In this document: positions 9,432 to 17,773 of the stretch, one piece after another
Numbering within the stretch: position 1 is the stretch's first letter
Layout: each line of letters starts with the position of its first letter
Source of the DNA: Bacteroidetes/Chlorobi group bacterium MS-B_bin-24
GTDB lineage: Bacteria; Bacteroidota; Ignavibacteria; Kapaibacteriales; UBA2268
Direction of reading: 5' to 3'
Assembly (NCBI GenBank): GCA_003731685.1
Contig: RCNO01000018.1
Coordinates: 3,463 to 49,481 of the forward strand
Length of the DNA stretch: 46,019 nucleotides
The notes under the pieces: generated by a model
The model's database searches: none
What the model was told of the DNA's origin: nothing
Seen by the model: only the letters and a program-made list of their open reading frames with translations
Made by a program: the position numbers and the translations under genes

Positions 9432-9547
9432 TAAATTTTATTCGATTTTGTAAAGAAAAATAGGTTGCTTTTAAACTAAAATCTTACGAAAGACAAGAGT
9501 AATTTTTCATAATTTTTTGACTAACACCAGAATAAAACAAAGAAAAA

Positions 9548-9570
9548 GGGACTGCCTTTTGAGCAGTCCC
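9548..9570 (-). terminator. Rho-independent terminator after the Fn3/T9SS gene
   Basis: Perfect 8-bp stem GGGACTGC/GCAGTCCC with a 7-nt loop, followed on the minus strand by CCCTTTTTCTTTG-type T-rich sequence. It lies just past the stop at 9591. A second hairpin (7-bp stem CATAAGG/CCTTATG, 9576-9595) overlaps that stop codon, giving two stacked hairpins. Confidence 0.85.
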
Positions 9571-9590
9571 ATTCTCATAAGGGGGTTGCC

Positions 9591-10631
9591 TTATGGGATT
9601 AAAAGAATTTTTTTCAAAAGCAAATCACACGGGGTTTGAATTTTAACGAAATAGATTCCGGGCGATTGTGTTGAAACGTCCCAAAGGAAAGAATTTGTTG
9701 GAATGTTGTATTCAAGTATTTCGTTGCCGAGCAAATTGAATATCTGAAGTTTAAGGATTTCACCTACGAATTGTATTGTCCGAAAATTATTGTTCTGAAA
9801 GATTTTCACAGCACTTTCTTTTTGATTTTCTTCGGCACTATTAACTTTTGGAATAAGGAAAGACTTTGTCTCCGACCAGTCGCTTTCAAGTTTGCCCGAG
9901 ACCACTTTAACTCGCCAATAGAACCAAGTCTCGGTTGGAGCAGTATTCAAAATGAATGAATTTTGGTTATAAAGAGTTGCTTGCTTCAAAACGAATTCGA
10001 AATCGGAATCGTAAGCAATCTGAAAATTGTAGAAAGCATCCGCTGTTGTCATTTCCAAAGTGAATTCAATTGGCAAGTCAATAATCGACTTGTCTTGGGG
10101 TGCGAACAAAGTAGGAGTTCGAAGCGATGTGGTAAACGAATAGACTTCGCTCCAAAAACTTACAGAAGTTTGGTTAATTGCCCGAACTCTCCAATAATAC
10201 CTTGTTCCATATGCAAGCGAACCGATTTGATAAGTTGTATCGGCTATTTGTTCACTGAAAACAACACTTGCAAAGATTGGGTCGGTAGCGATTTGGATTT
10301 CGTATCTTTCGGCTTTATCGACAGGCAGCCAGCGAAGTTTATCACCAATTTTTAAATTTAGAACATTATTCACTGGGTAAACTAAAATAGGGCTTGTCAA
10401 ATAATTTTCGGGAACTGTTCTGAACCAAGAAACATCCGACCAGGAGCTTTCGAGTTCATCATTTAAAGCGCGGACTCGCCAGTAATATTTTGTCGAATAC
10501 ACCAAATTGGAATAGATGTAATAAGTCAAGCCAGTTATTTTATAAGTTTGAGCACCGAAAATAAGATTTGGGTCTTCGGAAATTTGCAACTCATAACTTG
10601 TGGCGCTGGGAACTTCTTTCCAGCGAAGCAA
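9591..10631 (-). CDS. C-terminal Fn3 repeats and T9SS sorting domain of broken gene A
   Basis: Last part of a large secreted protein whose N-terminal half is at 11456-13039. It carries the end of one Fn3-like repeat and further ones, recognisable by YYWRVRALNDELESSWSD, YYWRVRAINQTSVSFWSE and FYWRVKVVSGKLESDWSE. The tail has a type IX secretion sorting domain (NLLGNEILEY, then SPGIYFVKIQT and a Lys-Lys-Ile-Leu ending). The frame is the same as that of the preceding fragment; only a TAG at 10647-10649 separates them. It has no plausible start, signal peptide or promoter of its own, so it is expressed only if the TAG is read through, or else it is a pseudogene remnant. Coding character is intact over all 346 codons. 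Confidence 0.8.
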   Translation of the reverse strand: MLRWKEVPSATSYELQISEDPNLIFGAQTYKITGLTYYIYSNLVYSTKYYWRVRALNDELESSWSDVSWFRTVPENYLTSPILVYPVNNVLNLKIGDKLRWLPVDKAERYEIQIATDPIFASVVFSEQIADTTYQIGSLAYGTRYYWRVRAINQTSVSFWSEVYSFTTSLRTPTLFAPQDKSIIDLPIEFTLEMTTADAFYNFQIAYDSDFEFVLKQATLYNQNSFILNTAPTETWFYWRVKVVSGKLESDWSETKSFLIPKVNSAEENQKESAVKIFQNNNFRTIQFVGEILKLQIFNLLGNEILEYNIPTNSFLWDVSTQSPGIYFVKIQTPCDLLLKKILLIP

Positions 10632-10646
10632 ACCACAAATTGGAGC

Positions 10647-11446
10647 CTATGTATCGGCAAAAGGTGGAACAATCAATTCTGGTTTTGGCAACTGAGTTTT
10701 AAAATTAAAGACTTCCGACCATTCGCTTTTACCATTCTCGCCCGTGGCACGAACTTTCCAGAAGTATTCTTTTGCGGGCTCAAGGTTGGTGTAGTCAAAC
10801 TGGTTATCTTTTAAGTCCACTATTTCAATCTGGTTATTAATAAACTGTTTATTTGTCGAAACAACCAAGTAATAATGAATTGCACCGGGCACAGGACTCC
10901 ACTTTAAAGTTCCCGAAGTAGGTATGTTTTTGCTACCATTTTCGGGGAACAGCAGCAAAGGAGCCGAAAGCATCGTTTTAAATTTCCTGATCTCGGACCA
11001 GATGCCATATTGTTCTCCACGAGTCAGCCTAACTCTCCAAAAATATTCGGTGAAGAAATCAAGATTGGAAATAGTTACAATAGGATTAAAAACAGTTGTG
11101 TCTATAACAATCTTTTGGAAGTTCTTATCAATCGACAATTGGAATTGATAAGCCCAGGCATTGTCGCTTGCCAGCCAAGTAAACTGGACACTTATTGGCA
11201 TATCGAGTGTGCTATCCAATGGCGAAAGGAGAGAAATTCGTTCGTAAATAGTCGTAAATCTTTGAGTTTCTGCCCAACTACTGGTACAATTTTCTCGCTC
11301 AGCACGAACTCGCCAAAAATAAGTTTTCCGGGCAGAAGTTGCGAAGTGTATACATAAAAAGTATCTATTATGTTTGATGTGTCCTTTACTAAATATTGAA
11401 AATTTGGGTCTGTTGCTATCTGGATATGATATCTTTCACCAGACAT
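10647..11446 (-). pseudogene. Middle Fn3 segment of gene A with frameshift
   Basis: Encodes about three Fn3-like repeats. It opens in the same frame as the upstream half (MSGERYHIQIATDPNF follows the TAG at 11456). At about 11324-11327 the frame breaks: the expected TYFWRVRAEREN appears only if one A is added to a run of four (GGAAAACTTAT). After that the other frame runs on through FTWLASDNAW, EYFWRVRLTRGEQYGIWSE and EYFWKVRATGENGKSEWSE to a TAG at 10647. The missing base in a homopolymer may be a real deletion or a sequencing error. The upstream TAG falls where sister repeats have Trp (PKFI-stop-KKFMSGERYHIQIA), compatible with TGG to TAG. Confidence 0.7.
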
Positions 11447-11455
11447 AAATTTTTT

Positions 11456-13039
11456 CTAAATAAACTTTGGGGATAAAGAAACATTTATTTCATTATTGGA
11501 AGGCGACACTGGGACTGGCACTCCAATTCCTGCGGTTCCTATGCAATATTCTCCAATACCAGCGAAAGAAGTTTCCAATCTGTTTGCTTGGCTGTTGAAG
11601 GTAGTATTTAATTCCGTAAAACTGCCAAAACCTTCTGCCGAACGGAAATAAACCTTAAGTTCTCTGGGGTCGTTGAACCCACTAAGTCCCGAAAGGTTAA
11701 AATATAAATAACCACCGAGAGAATTTATTCCTTGCTTTGTAATAACCCAACGATAGGGGAGCACTGAACAAGGACCGCCTTGATTCAAATTGTAGGGAGG
11801 GTATCGATGCTTTTCTATCGTTACCTTTCCCGTCCCGCTTATGCTGTTAAGAACAAAAGTAGTGTTTGTGTTGTAAGTGCTGTTGACGAAATTATATTGT
11901 CCGGCGGAATTTACCGAAAGTGTAACAGGATCGGATTTGAAAATAAAGCGAAGAGCCCTATATGTCCCACTATTTGAAAGCAATTCTAAGGCAATTTCGC
12001 CCGTTGGGGTAACCTCCGAAAGTAAATAATTGTGACCGCCTTCGGAAAACGAACCACTCCAACCAATTAAAGTGTTTCCATTTGGCAATCGCTGCACACT
12101 ACCTCCGGCATCAGAAATGATATTGTTGGGACCACGGTATTCCCAGACCTTTGTAGCTCTTCGATTAGCCTCGTCGATACTATATTCAACTGCACGAGAG
12201 AATGGATTTCGCCGGAGGTTCCCATTGTCGAATAGAAGAATATTCCCATTTGGCAATTCCCGAGGGTCGTGTTGATGCGAAAACCCAAAGAAATTATCAA
12301 TAGTATCGTTTACAAAAGTGAATTGATTGTTTCGACTTTTGCTTCCACCCATCCGCCAGATTATTTCCCCAGTTTGTTTGTTGATTTTAATGATCTCATC
12401 CATATGCCGACACGAAATCAAAAGATTGCCATCGCTCAACATTTCTACTGAGTTAATGTGAAAAGGCCTGATATAACTGTCTTGCAAATCGATATCTTCG
12501 GTAGCATCAAGAACCGAAAAGTGGTCGATGGCATTCCATTGCCAAACTACTTGCTTTGTGCTCGGGTTAATTTCCTGCAAAATGAAATCGTTTACTCTCG
12601 CATTGGGATGACCATTCGGGACGTATTGCCGCATATCGATATACACATCAGCCTCGGCAATCACCAGATAGTTTCCATTGGGCAATATCAAAAAGTCGTG
12701 AAAATCCGTTGTGTATCCAATGGCACCAGCTGTATCCAGAACATTGAAATTTGAATCCAAAACGATAAATTTTGGGCTCAAAAGATCGTAAGCAGACAGT
12801 TTGCCGTTTGGGTGCATTTTAAAGTCCATAAATCCTTGATTTAAAAATCCAAAAGATTTTGAAAAAGCTTTATAGCCGGAATTGTCGTAAACTGCAAGCG
12901 AATTATCCATTGGAGCCAGAAAGAGATACCCCGGAGAAGGGTTGTTCCAAACTGTTCTTTGAATTAATTCGCTTTCTGAATGTAATAAATAATTATTCCA
13001 GAAAATAAGGATAATGAAAATTGTGAAAAATCTATTCAT
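11456..13039 (-). CDS. Arylsulfotransferase-like secreted protein A (N-terminal part)
   Basis: Secreted protein with an N-terminal signal peptide (MNRFFTIFIILIFWNNYLL) and a beta-propeller of the arylsulfotransferase type (Arylsulfotran_2/ASST). Typical motifs are DFHDFLILPNGNYLVI, HINSVEMLSDGNLLISCRH, GEIIWRMGG, HQHDPRELPNGNILLFDNG, and VQRLPNGNTLIGW near residue 320. ASST enzymes move sulfate between phenols in the periplasm, but in this lineage many such proteins are uncharacterised, so the activity is not assured. It starts 8 bases after the stop of paralogue B, so the two form a tandem pair read in the order B then A. The visible product ends at a TAG (11456-11458), beyond which the same frame continues into Fn3 repeats and a T9SS tail. 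Without readthrough the product would lack a secretion tail. Confidence 0.82.
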   Translation of the reverse strand: MNRFFTIFIILIFWNNYLLHSESELIQRTVWNNPSPGYLFLAPMDNSLAVYDNSGYKAFSKSFGFLNQGFMDFKMHPNGKLSAYDLLSPKFIVLDSNFNVLDTAGAIGYTTDFHDFLILPNGNYLVIAEADVYIDMRQYVPNGHPNARVNDFILQEINPSTKQVVWQWNAIDHFSVLDATEDIDLQDSYIRPFHINSVEMLSDGNLLISCRHMDEIIKINKQTGEIIWRMGGSKSRNNQFTFVNDTIDNFFGFSHQHDPRELPNGNILLFDNGNLRRNPFSRAVEYSIDEANRRATKVWEYRGPNNIISDAGGSVQRLPNGNTLIGWSGSFSEGGHNYLLSEVTPTGEIALELLSNSGTYRALRFIFKSDPVTLSVNSAGQYNFVNSTYNTNTTFVLNSISGTGKVTIEKHRYPPYNLNQGGPCSVLPYRWVITKQGINSLGGYLYFNLSGLSGFNDPRELKVYFRSAEGFGSFTELNTTFNSQANRLETSFAGIGEYCIGTAGIGVPVPVSPSNNEINVSLSPKFI

Positions 13040-13047
13040 AAATCACC

Positions 13048-14184
13048 TCAATTTTTCAAGATAATTAAAGGCATTTTAAAAACTTGTCCGTTTGAACGAA
13101 AAACAAGAAAGTAAAACCCATTGGGCAAATGCGAAATGTTCAATTCAATAACGGAATCCTCCGTAGTAAATAAGTCATAATCGAAAACTTTTATTCCATA
13201 AAGGTTAATAACTTCAATTTTTTGAATTTGTGTTTGGTTAAATTTCAAGTTCAGCTTCCCATTGCAAGGATTTGGAGAAACAACAACAGAATTCAATATC
13301 TCTTCGACGCTGTTTGGTTCGGTAATAGAAAATGGCATACTTTCGGCAAAAATTTTCCTGTTTTTTAAAGACGTTATGCGAATCTTATAATCATTACCAG
13401 GTTGAACAAGATTCGATACATTCCAAATATATTTTCCAAAGGCGCTATAAAGCGAGTCGGAAATATTCATAAATGGAGTTGTTCCTTTCAATAGTGTGAT
13501 TTCGAAAGCAGGATAAATATTATGTTTCCATACGATTGCAACATCGGTTTCCTTTATCCATTTGGCACCACTGTCGGGATAAACAATCACAATAAATGGT
13601 TCGGAAATGTGGAACGAACGAACCTCCGACCATTCGCTGGCTCCGACTTCATTAAATGTTTGAACTTTCCAGAAATAATCACCAGCGGGCAATTTCCCCG
13701 CATTAAAATGGTTCGTTTTGATACTATCGATTTCAGTTGCTTCGATGAAATTAACACTGTTCGAAATAACCAACTTGGAGAATTTAGTTAATCCCTGCGG
13801 TGTCCATTGGAACATCACTGAATCCTCGGTGTTCAATTTTGCCTCGTTAGGCGGAAAAGTAAGAATCGGTTTCAAAGGGGCAGAGGGCAGTTTTGATGTA
13901 CCAAAAATGTATTCCCCATCGAGATTATCTACCGAAGCCACAAGAATTTGCTTTTCGGAATCGTAACTGCTGAGCAAAGGCTCAAATGGTGAATCTTTCG
14001 AAACTCTACGCCATACTATTAAGTCCTTTTTATGCAAGGACAATGGAAATTTTGACATATCGAAAGTCAAATTTGCTTTGCAATTAAGTATATTTTGAGT
14101 TTTAATTATCACTTTGTACTGATTTACAAGAGGAGTTGAAGTAGTAAAGCGGGGATAAAGTGGTGCATACGGATATTTTTCCAA
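13048..14184 (-). CDS. C-terminal Fn3 and T9SS part of broken gene B
   Basis: In-frame continuation of the arylsulfotransferase-like gene B beyond a TAG at 14203-14205. It contains a linker (EKYPYAPLYPRF), an Fn3-like repeat ending DYFWKVQTFNEVGASEWSEVRSF, a second beta-sandwich-like region (IVYPDSGAKWIKETDVAIVW) and a type IX sorting domain (VVVSPNPCNGKLNLKF, then INLYGIKVFDY and LPNGFYFLVFRS). The candidate ATG at 14184 has no signal peptide, so an independent product would stay in the cytoplasm with a useless sorting tail. It is either reached by readthrough or is a pseudogene part. It ends TGA, 8 bases before gene A. Confidence 0.78.
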   Translation of the reverse strand: MEKYPYAPLYPRFTTSTPLVNQYKVIIKTQNILNCKANLTFDMSKFPLSLHKKDLIVWRRVSKDSPFEPLLSSYDSEKQILVASVDNLDGEYIFGTSKLPSAPLKPILTFPPNEAKLNTEDSVMFQWTPQGLTKFSKLVISNSVNFIEATEIDSIKTNHFNAGKLPAGDYFWKVQTFNEVGASEWSEVRSFHISEPFIVIVYPDSGAKWIKETDVAIVWKHNIYPAFEITLLKGTTPFMNISDSLYSAFGKYIWNVSNLVQPGNDYKIRITSLKNRKIFAESMPFSITEPNSVEEILNSVVVSPNPCNGKLNLKFNQTQIQKIEVINLYGIKVFDYDLFTTEDSVIELNISHLPNGFYFLVFRSNGQVFKMPLIILKN

Positions 14185-14202
14185 ATTGATTTTCGAGCCG
14201 GG

Positions 14203-15867
14203 CTAGTCGTTTAGCTCCGTAAAGTTTATGATTATTCCTGTATCAGTTGTATCATTCCTAAAATATAAGCTATCGTTTTGATTTTGAACCAAGGACGAAA
14301 TATTTTCGAAAGAAACTACCGCCTCGGGTAGATTTGTTGGATAAGGATACCGATAGGCACAGTACGAAGTAGTTTGGAACGATACTCCCTTGGGGAAGGA
14401 CAATTCAAATTCGACTTCGCCTTGGGGGTTCACTTCGGTAACAATTCGGATATGCCCAGTGCTAACTCCGCCCCAACCGATTACAGTATTTCCATTCGGA
14501 AGTCTTTGGGTGGAACCCATAGTTTCCCCGAATACATCAGGATTATTTCTATATTCCCAAACAAGTTGGGCTTTAAGATTCTGCTCGTCAAGTTTATATT
14601 CAACAGCTCTCGAATATTGTGGGTTGTGCTGAACACCATTATCGTAAAGAGTGATGTTCCCATTTGGTAGTCGCCTAATGTCGTGTTGATAAGAAAAATA
14701 TGTTGGGGCATTTTCGGGATGTTCGTTGATAAAGGTGAATTGGTTCCTTTTTCCGCCAAGTCGCCAGATAATGTTTCCCGTTTCACGGCTGATTTTTGTT
14801 ATCTCTGAAAGGTGGCGAGACGAAATCAAAAGATTTCCGTCGTAATCAAGCTCGACAGCATTTATATGAACAGGGTCGAGGGCAATACCATCGAGCGGAG
14901 CATAGGTATCGGTAATCGGTATGTAGTCCCAGCTTCGCCATTGAAAGACAACGTTCTTGTCGGCATCAAGTTCTTGAACGATACTTCCTAAAACAATAGC
15001 ATTGGGATTTCCATTTGGAACAATCTGGCTCATATCCACAGGTTGTGGGTCGTAAGAAATAAGGAGATAATGCCCGTTCGGTAACATTTTGAAGTCGTGG
15101 AAATCGGCTATGTATCCGCCTTTGCATTGCAAAGTGTCGATTACCTTCAAATTTCCATCCATTACTTCCATATATGCTTCTGCCCAGCCCCATCCCTGTG
15201 GGATATGTGAAGTAATAATGCGAGCATTAGTCAATAGCCCATTCGGTTGCATTTTGAAATCAAATCCCGGAAGCGGAACTTTACGATATTTGACAGGTGT
15301 CCCATCGTTGTTTAAAATCATTAAATAACTTCTGTCCACGCCACTCCCAAAGTTCGCTAAATAAATATAACCCGGTGCAGGATTCCGCACCGAATTAATA
15401 ATTATCTTCGGGAAGTCGGATGGTATCGAATCCAAAGGAATGTCGTCTGTCTCTTTCGGTGCATTTGCAAAAATCTTTGAAATTTCGGGATAAGAGGGCA
15501 AGAAATATTTAGCAAATAATTCCTTCTGCTCTTGAGGCGAAATTTTGCTTGTTCTGAACGAAAACTTTTCCCCGTTGATGGAAACAATTACATCCTCGTC
15601 GAGGGCAAATGGTCGAGATGTTCGAATCGAGACTGTGCGGTTGTCGTCGGAAATTCGGACATCGAAAGAATGGTCTCCCGACTTTTCGCCTAAAATTTTG
15701 ATGGAGAGAGAAATTTTGCTTGGGTCAATCGCACGGTCGAAACGCAAAACAATAGGTGTTTGGATTGAGTGCTTATCGGTGTTAGGTTTTGGATAAATAT
15801 ACGACAAAGATTGTGAAAACGCTGGGAAATTCAATAGAACCAAAAACAAAAGAATTAAATTTCGCAT
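14203..15867 (-). CDS. Arylsulfotransferase-like secreted protein B (N-terminal part)
   Basis: Signal peptide MRNLILLFLVLLNFPAFSQ fixes the start at 15867; in-frame ATGs at 15882 and 15906 only add hydrophilic residues. After it comes an Ig-like domain of Big_5 type (IYPKPNTDKHS to about residue 95), then an arylsulfotransferase-type propeller with FHDFKMLPNGHYLLI, HINAVELDYDGNLLISSRH, GNIIWRLGGKRNQFTF, HDIRRLPNGNITLYDNG and TQRLPNGNTVIGWGG. It is the first gene of the B-A tandem and clearly paralogous to A, differing by the extra Ig-like domain. The frame ends in TAG at 14203, after which the same frame stays open for 378 more codons to a T9SS tail. Sulfotransferase activity is inferred from family only. 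Confidence 0.82.
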   Translation of the reverse strand: MRNLILLFLVLLNFPAFSQSLSYIYPKPNTDKHSIQTPIVLRFDRAIDPSKISLSIKILGEKSGDHSFDVRISDDNRTVSIRTSRPFALDEDVIVSINGEKFSFRTSKISPQEQKELFAKYFLPSYPEISKIFANAPKETDDIPLDSIPSDFPKIIINSVRNPAPGYIYLANFGSGVDRSYLMILNNDGTPVKYRKVPLPGFDFKMQPNGLLTNARIITSHIPQGWGWAEAYMEVMDGNLKVIDTLQCKGGYIADFHDFKMLPNGHYLLISYDPQPVDMSQIVPNGNPNAIVLGSIVQELDADKNVVFQWRSWDYIPITDTYAPLDGIALDPVHINAVELDYDGNLLISSRHLSEITKISRETGNIIWRLGGKRNQFTFINEHPENAPTYFSYQHDIRRLPNGNITLYDNGVQHNPQYSRAVEYKLDEQNLKAQLVWEYRNNPDVFGETMGSTQRLPNGNTVIGWGGVSTGHIRIVTEVNPQGEVEFELSFPKGVSFQTTSYCAYRYPYPTNLPEAVVSFENISSLVQNQNDSLYFRNDTTDTGIIINFTELND

Positions 15868-15960
15868 AATTTTTTCGTGCATTGTTTTACAAAATTGTAA
15901 TAACACTTCATTTGGCTTTTGGTTACAATTTTAGACTTTTCTGCGTCCATTTTGTTTACT

Positions 15961-16019
15961 TATCTATTACCAAAAAATAAAATAGGCAAGAGTTTGAAAA
16001 GATAAAGTAGTAATAGATA
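15961..16019. repeat. 10-bp inverted repeat in divergent spacer
   Basis: TATCTATTAC (15961-15970) and its exact complement GTAATAGATA (16010-16019), 39 bases apart, midway between divergent gene B and the ABC permease. It could be an operator or chance in AT-rich DNA. Confidence 0.4.
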
Positions 16020-16140
16020 TGAAAGTTTTGTAAGGGTTTATAGTTAATTTTTGTCAAAGAAATAACTACATTTTCGTTTTATGCAACCAATTAATAGCCA
16101 AAATTTTTGTAAAATTGCAAATTAATTTTTTGGGATTGAA

Positions 16141-17430
16141 ATGCCACGTTCAAAATTTTGGACAATAGCAAGCAACGAATATCTGCGTTATATTCGCTCC
16201 AAAAGCTTTCTAATCACAACATTTATTTTGCCTATTATTTGGCTCATAATTATAATTCTACCAAATATAATTGCAGTATTATCGTTCGAGAAAACAGAAA
16301 GGAAAATTGCAGTGGTAGACCAAACCGATAAGAAGCTTGGCGCCGAAATCGTCGCTCGCGATAGCAATACCTTCTACCTCGAAAGTCGTAATATCGAGGT
16401 ACTAAATCGTGAAATAGTCGAAGGGAAATTGGACGGCTACCTTTTGCTTCGTAATCAAGATATAGAAGACAATACCGTGGAATTATACACCAAAGGTGGC
16501 GGTGGCTTGGGTTTAATCAATGTTGTCGCAAATACTCTGACCGATGTTTTCCGTCGAATTAGACTACTCGAAAAAGGGATAGACCCTTCGGTTGCAAGCT
16601 TCATTCTAAAGGAAGTTAAAGTCGAAACGAAGAAAGTAACAACCGAAGGAGTGCAAAAAGATTACGCAAGCTTCTATGGTGTAGTTGGCTATATTATGGC
16701 ATTTTTGATTTACATTCTCCTATTTATTTACGGGGCGATGGTGATGCGTGGCGTTATCGAAGAGAAAGCCAGCCGAATTATCGAGATACTACTCTCTTCG
16801 GCTCGACCTTTCGATATTATGTTTGGAAAGATTCTTGGCATTGGTTCCGTTGGACTTACCCAAATTATAATCTGGTTTGTCATTCTTGGAATTCTAAGTC
16901 TATTTTCCACTCAAATCCTCAGCCTTTTCGTTAGCCCTTCGAATTTGCCTTCGGAATTTGTTTCGAATCAACAAATTGGAGGATTCAAATCATTCGAAAT
17001 TCCACCAATACCGTTATTTTCTGTTGTCGCCTTCGTTGTGTATTTCCTTTTGGGCTACTTCCTGTTTGCAACATTGTTTTCGGGGATAGGTGCCGCTGTT
17101 GACCAAGAACAAGATGCACAAACAATAAGCACACCCGTTTACCTTTTCCTGATTATTCCAATACTGTTTGTTTCGGCAGTAATGGCAGACCCCGATAGCA
17201 CTCTTTCGGTCGTGCTTTCGCTTATCCCGACATTTACTCCAATTTTGATGATAGTAAGGATTTTTTCAACCTCAGTGCCTTTGTGGCAAATAGTCTTGTC
17301 GTTCATACTTTTAATTCTTACGATTTGGGGAAGCGTAATATTATCGGCAAAAATCTACAGAATTGGCATATTAATCTATGGCAAAAAACCTACATTCAAA
17401 GAAATCTACCGCTGGCTGAGCGAAGCATAG
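16141..17430 (+). CDS. ABC-2 type transporter permease (NatB-like)
   Basis: Membrane permease of an exporter of the NatB/ABC-2 class. Residues 1-20 are a basic cytoplasmic head (IASNEYLRYIRSKSF), residues about 23-48 form the first membrane helix, followed by a large external domain to about 175, and then five further hydrophobic segments up to the C-terminus (GAMVMRGVIEEKASRIIEILLSSARPFDIMFGKILGIG is the typical cytoplasmic coupling region). 429 residues is normal. The ATPase subunit that normally precedes this permease is absent; the upstream neighbour is a divergent secreted-protein gene. The dciA gene follows after 6 bases. Transported substrate unknown. Confidence 0.88.
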   Translation: MPRSKFWTIASNEYLRYIRSKSFLITTFILPIIWLIIIILPNIIAVLSFEKTERKIAVVDQTDKKLGAEIVARDSNTFYLESRNIEVLNREIVEGKLDGYLLLRNQDIEDNTVELYTKGGGGLGLINVVANTLTDVFRRIRLLEKGIDPSVASFILKEVKVETKKVTTEGVQKDYASFYGVVGYIMAFLIYILLFIYGAMVMRGVIEEKASRIIEILLSSARPFDIMFGKILGIGSVGLTQIIIWFVILGILSLFSTQILSLFVSPSNLPSEFVSNQQIGGFKSFEIPPIPLFSVVAFVVYFLLGYFLFATLFSGIGAAVDQEQDAQTISTPVYLFLIIPILFVSAVMADPDSTLSVVLSLIPTFTPILMIVRIFSTSVPLWQIVLSFILLILTIWGSVILSAKIYRIGILIYGKKPTFKEIYRWLSEA

Positions 17431-17436
17431 GGAAAA

Positions 17437-17736
17437 ATGAAAGCCAAACGATACGGGAAAAGTTTAAAGGTCGAAACAATACTTGGCGATTTACTCCAAA
17501 GTATTGTCGATAAGAAGAAAAATCCATTGCTTAAAATAGAATTGGCTTGGAACGAAGTTCTTCCTGAATCGATATCCCGCAATTGCCAACCCTCGCAATT
17601 TCGTAAAGGTATCTTGACTGTAAAATGCTCCAACTCGCTCTGGAAATCTGAATTGATGTTTTATAAATTCCAAATAATTGAAAAAATTAACAGCAAATTG
17701 GGCGAGGACTTGATTTTTGATATTATTTTTAGATAA
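17437..17736 (+). CDS. dciA: DciA-type protein (DUF721), replicative helicase loader
   Basis: Small 99-residue protein with the DUF721 pattern: AWNEVLPESISRNCQPSQFRKG, then LTVKCSNSLWKSELMFYK and INSKLGEDLIFDIIFR. In bacteria lacking DnaC or DnaI, DciA helps load the DnaB helicase. It is only the core domain, as is usual in Bacteroidota, and has no C-terminal disordered tail. It starts 6 bases after the ABC permease stop, so the two are probably cotranscribed although functionally unrelated. Confidence 0.85.
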   Translation: MKAKRYGKSLKVETILGDLLQSIVDKKKNPLLKIELAWNEVLPESISRNCQPSQFRKGILTVKCSNSLWKSELMFYKFQIIEKINSKLGEDLIFDIIFR

Positions 17737-17773
17737 ATTTTATTAATTTTAAGTTTTTAATTATGGAGGACTT

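Noticed and set aside
9591-15867. Genome-wide reassignment of TAG to an amino acid, suggested by three in-frame TAG codons
   Set aside because: TAG is the only stop of several normal-length genes here (glgA, the HAD phosphatase, crotonase, ABC permease, LRR protein), so a general recoding is not supported; only local readthrough or decay remains.
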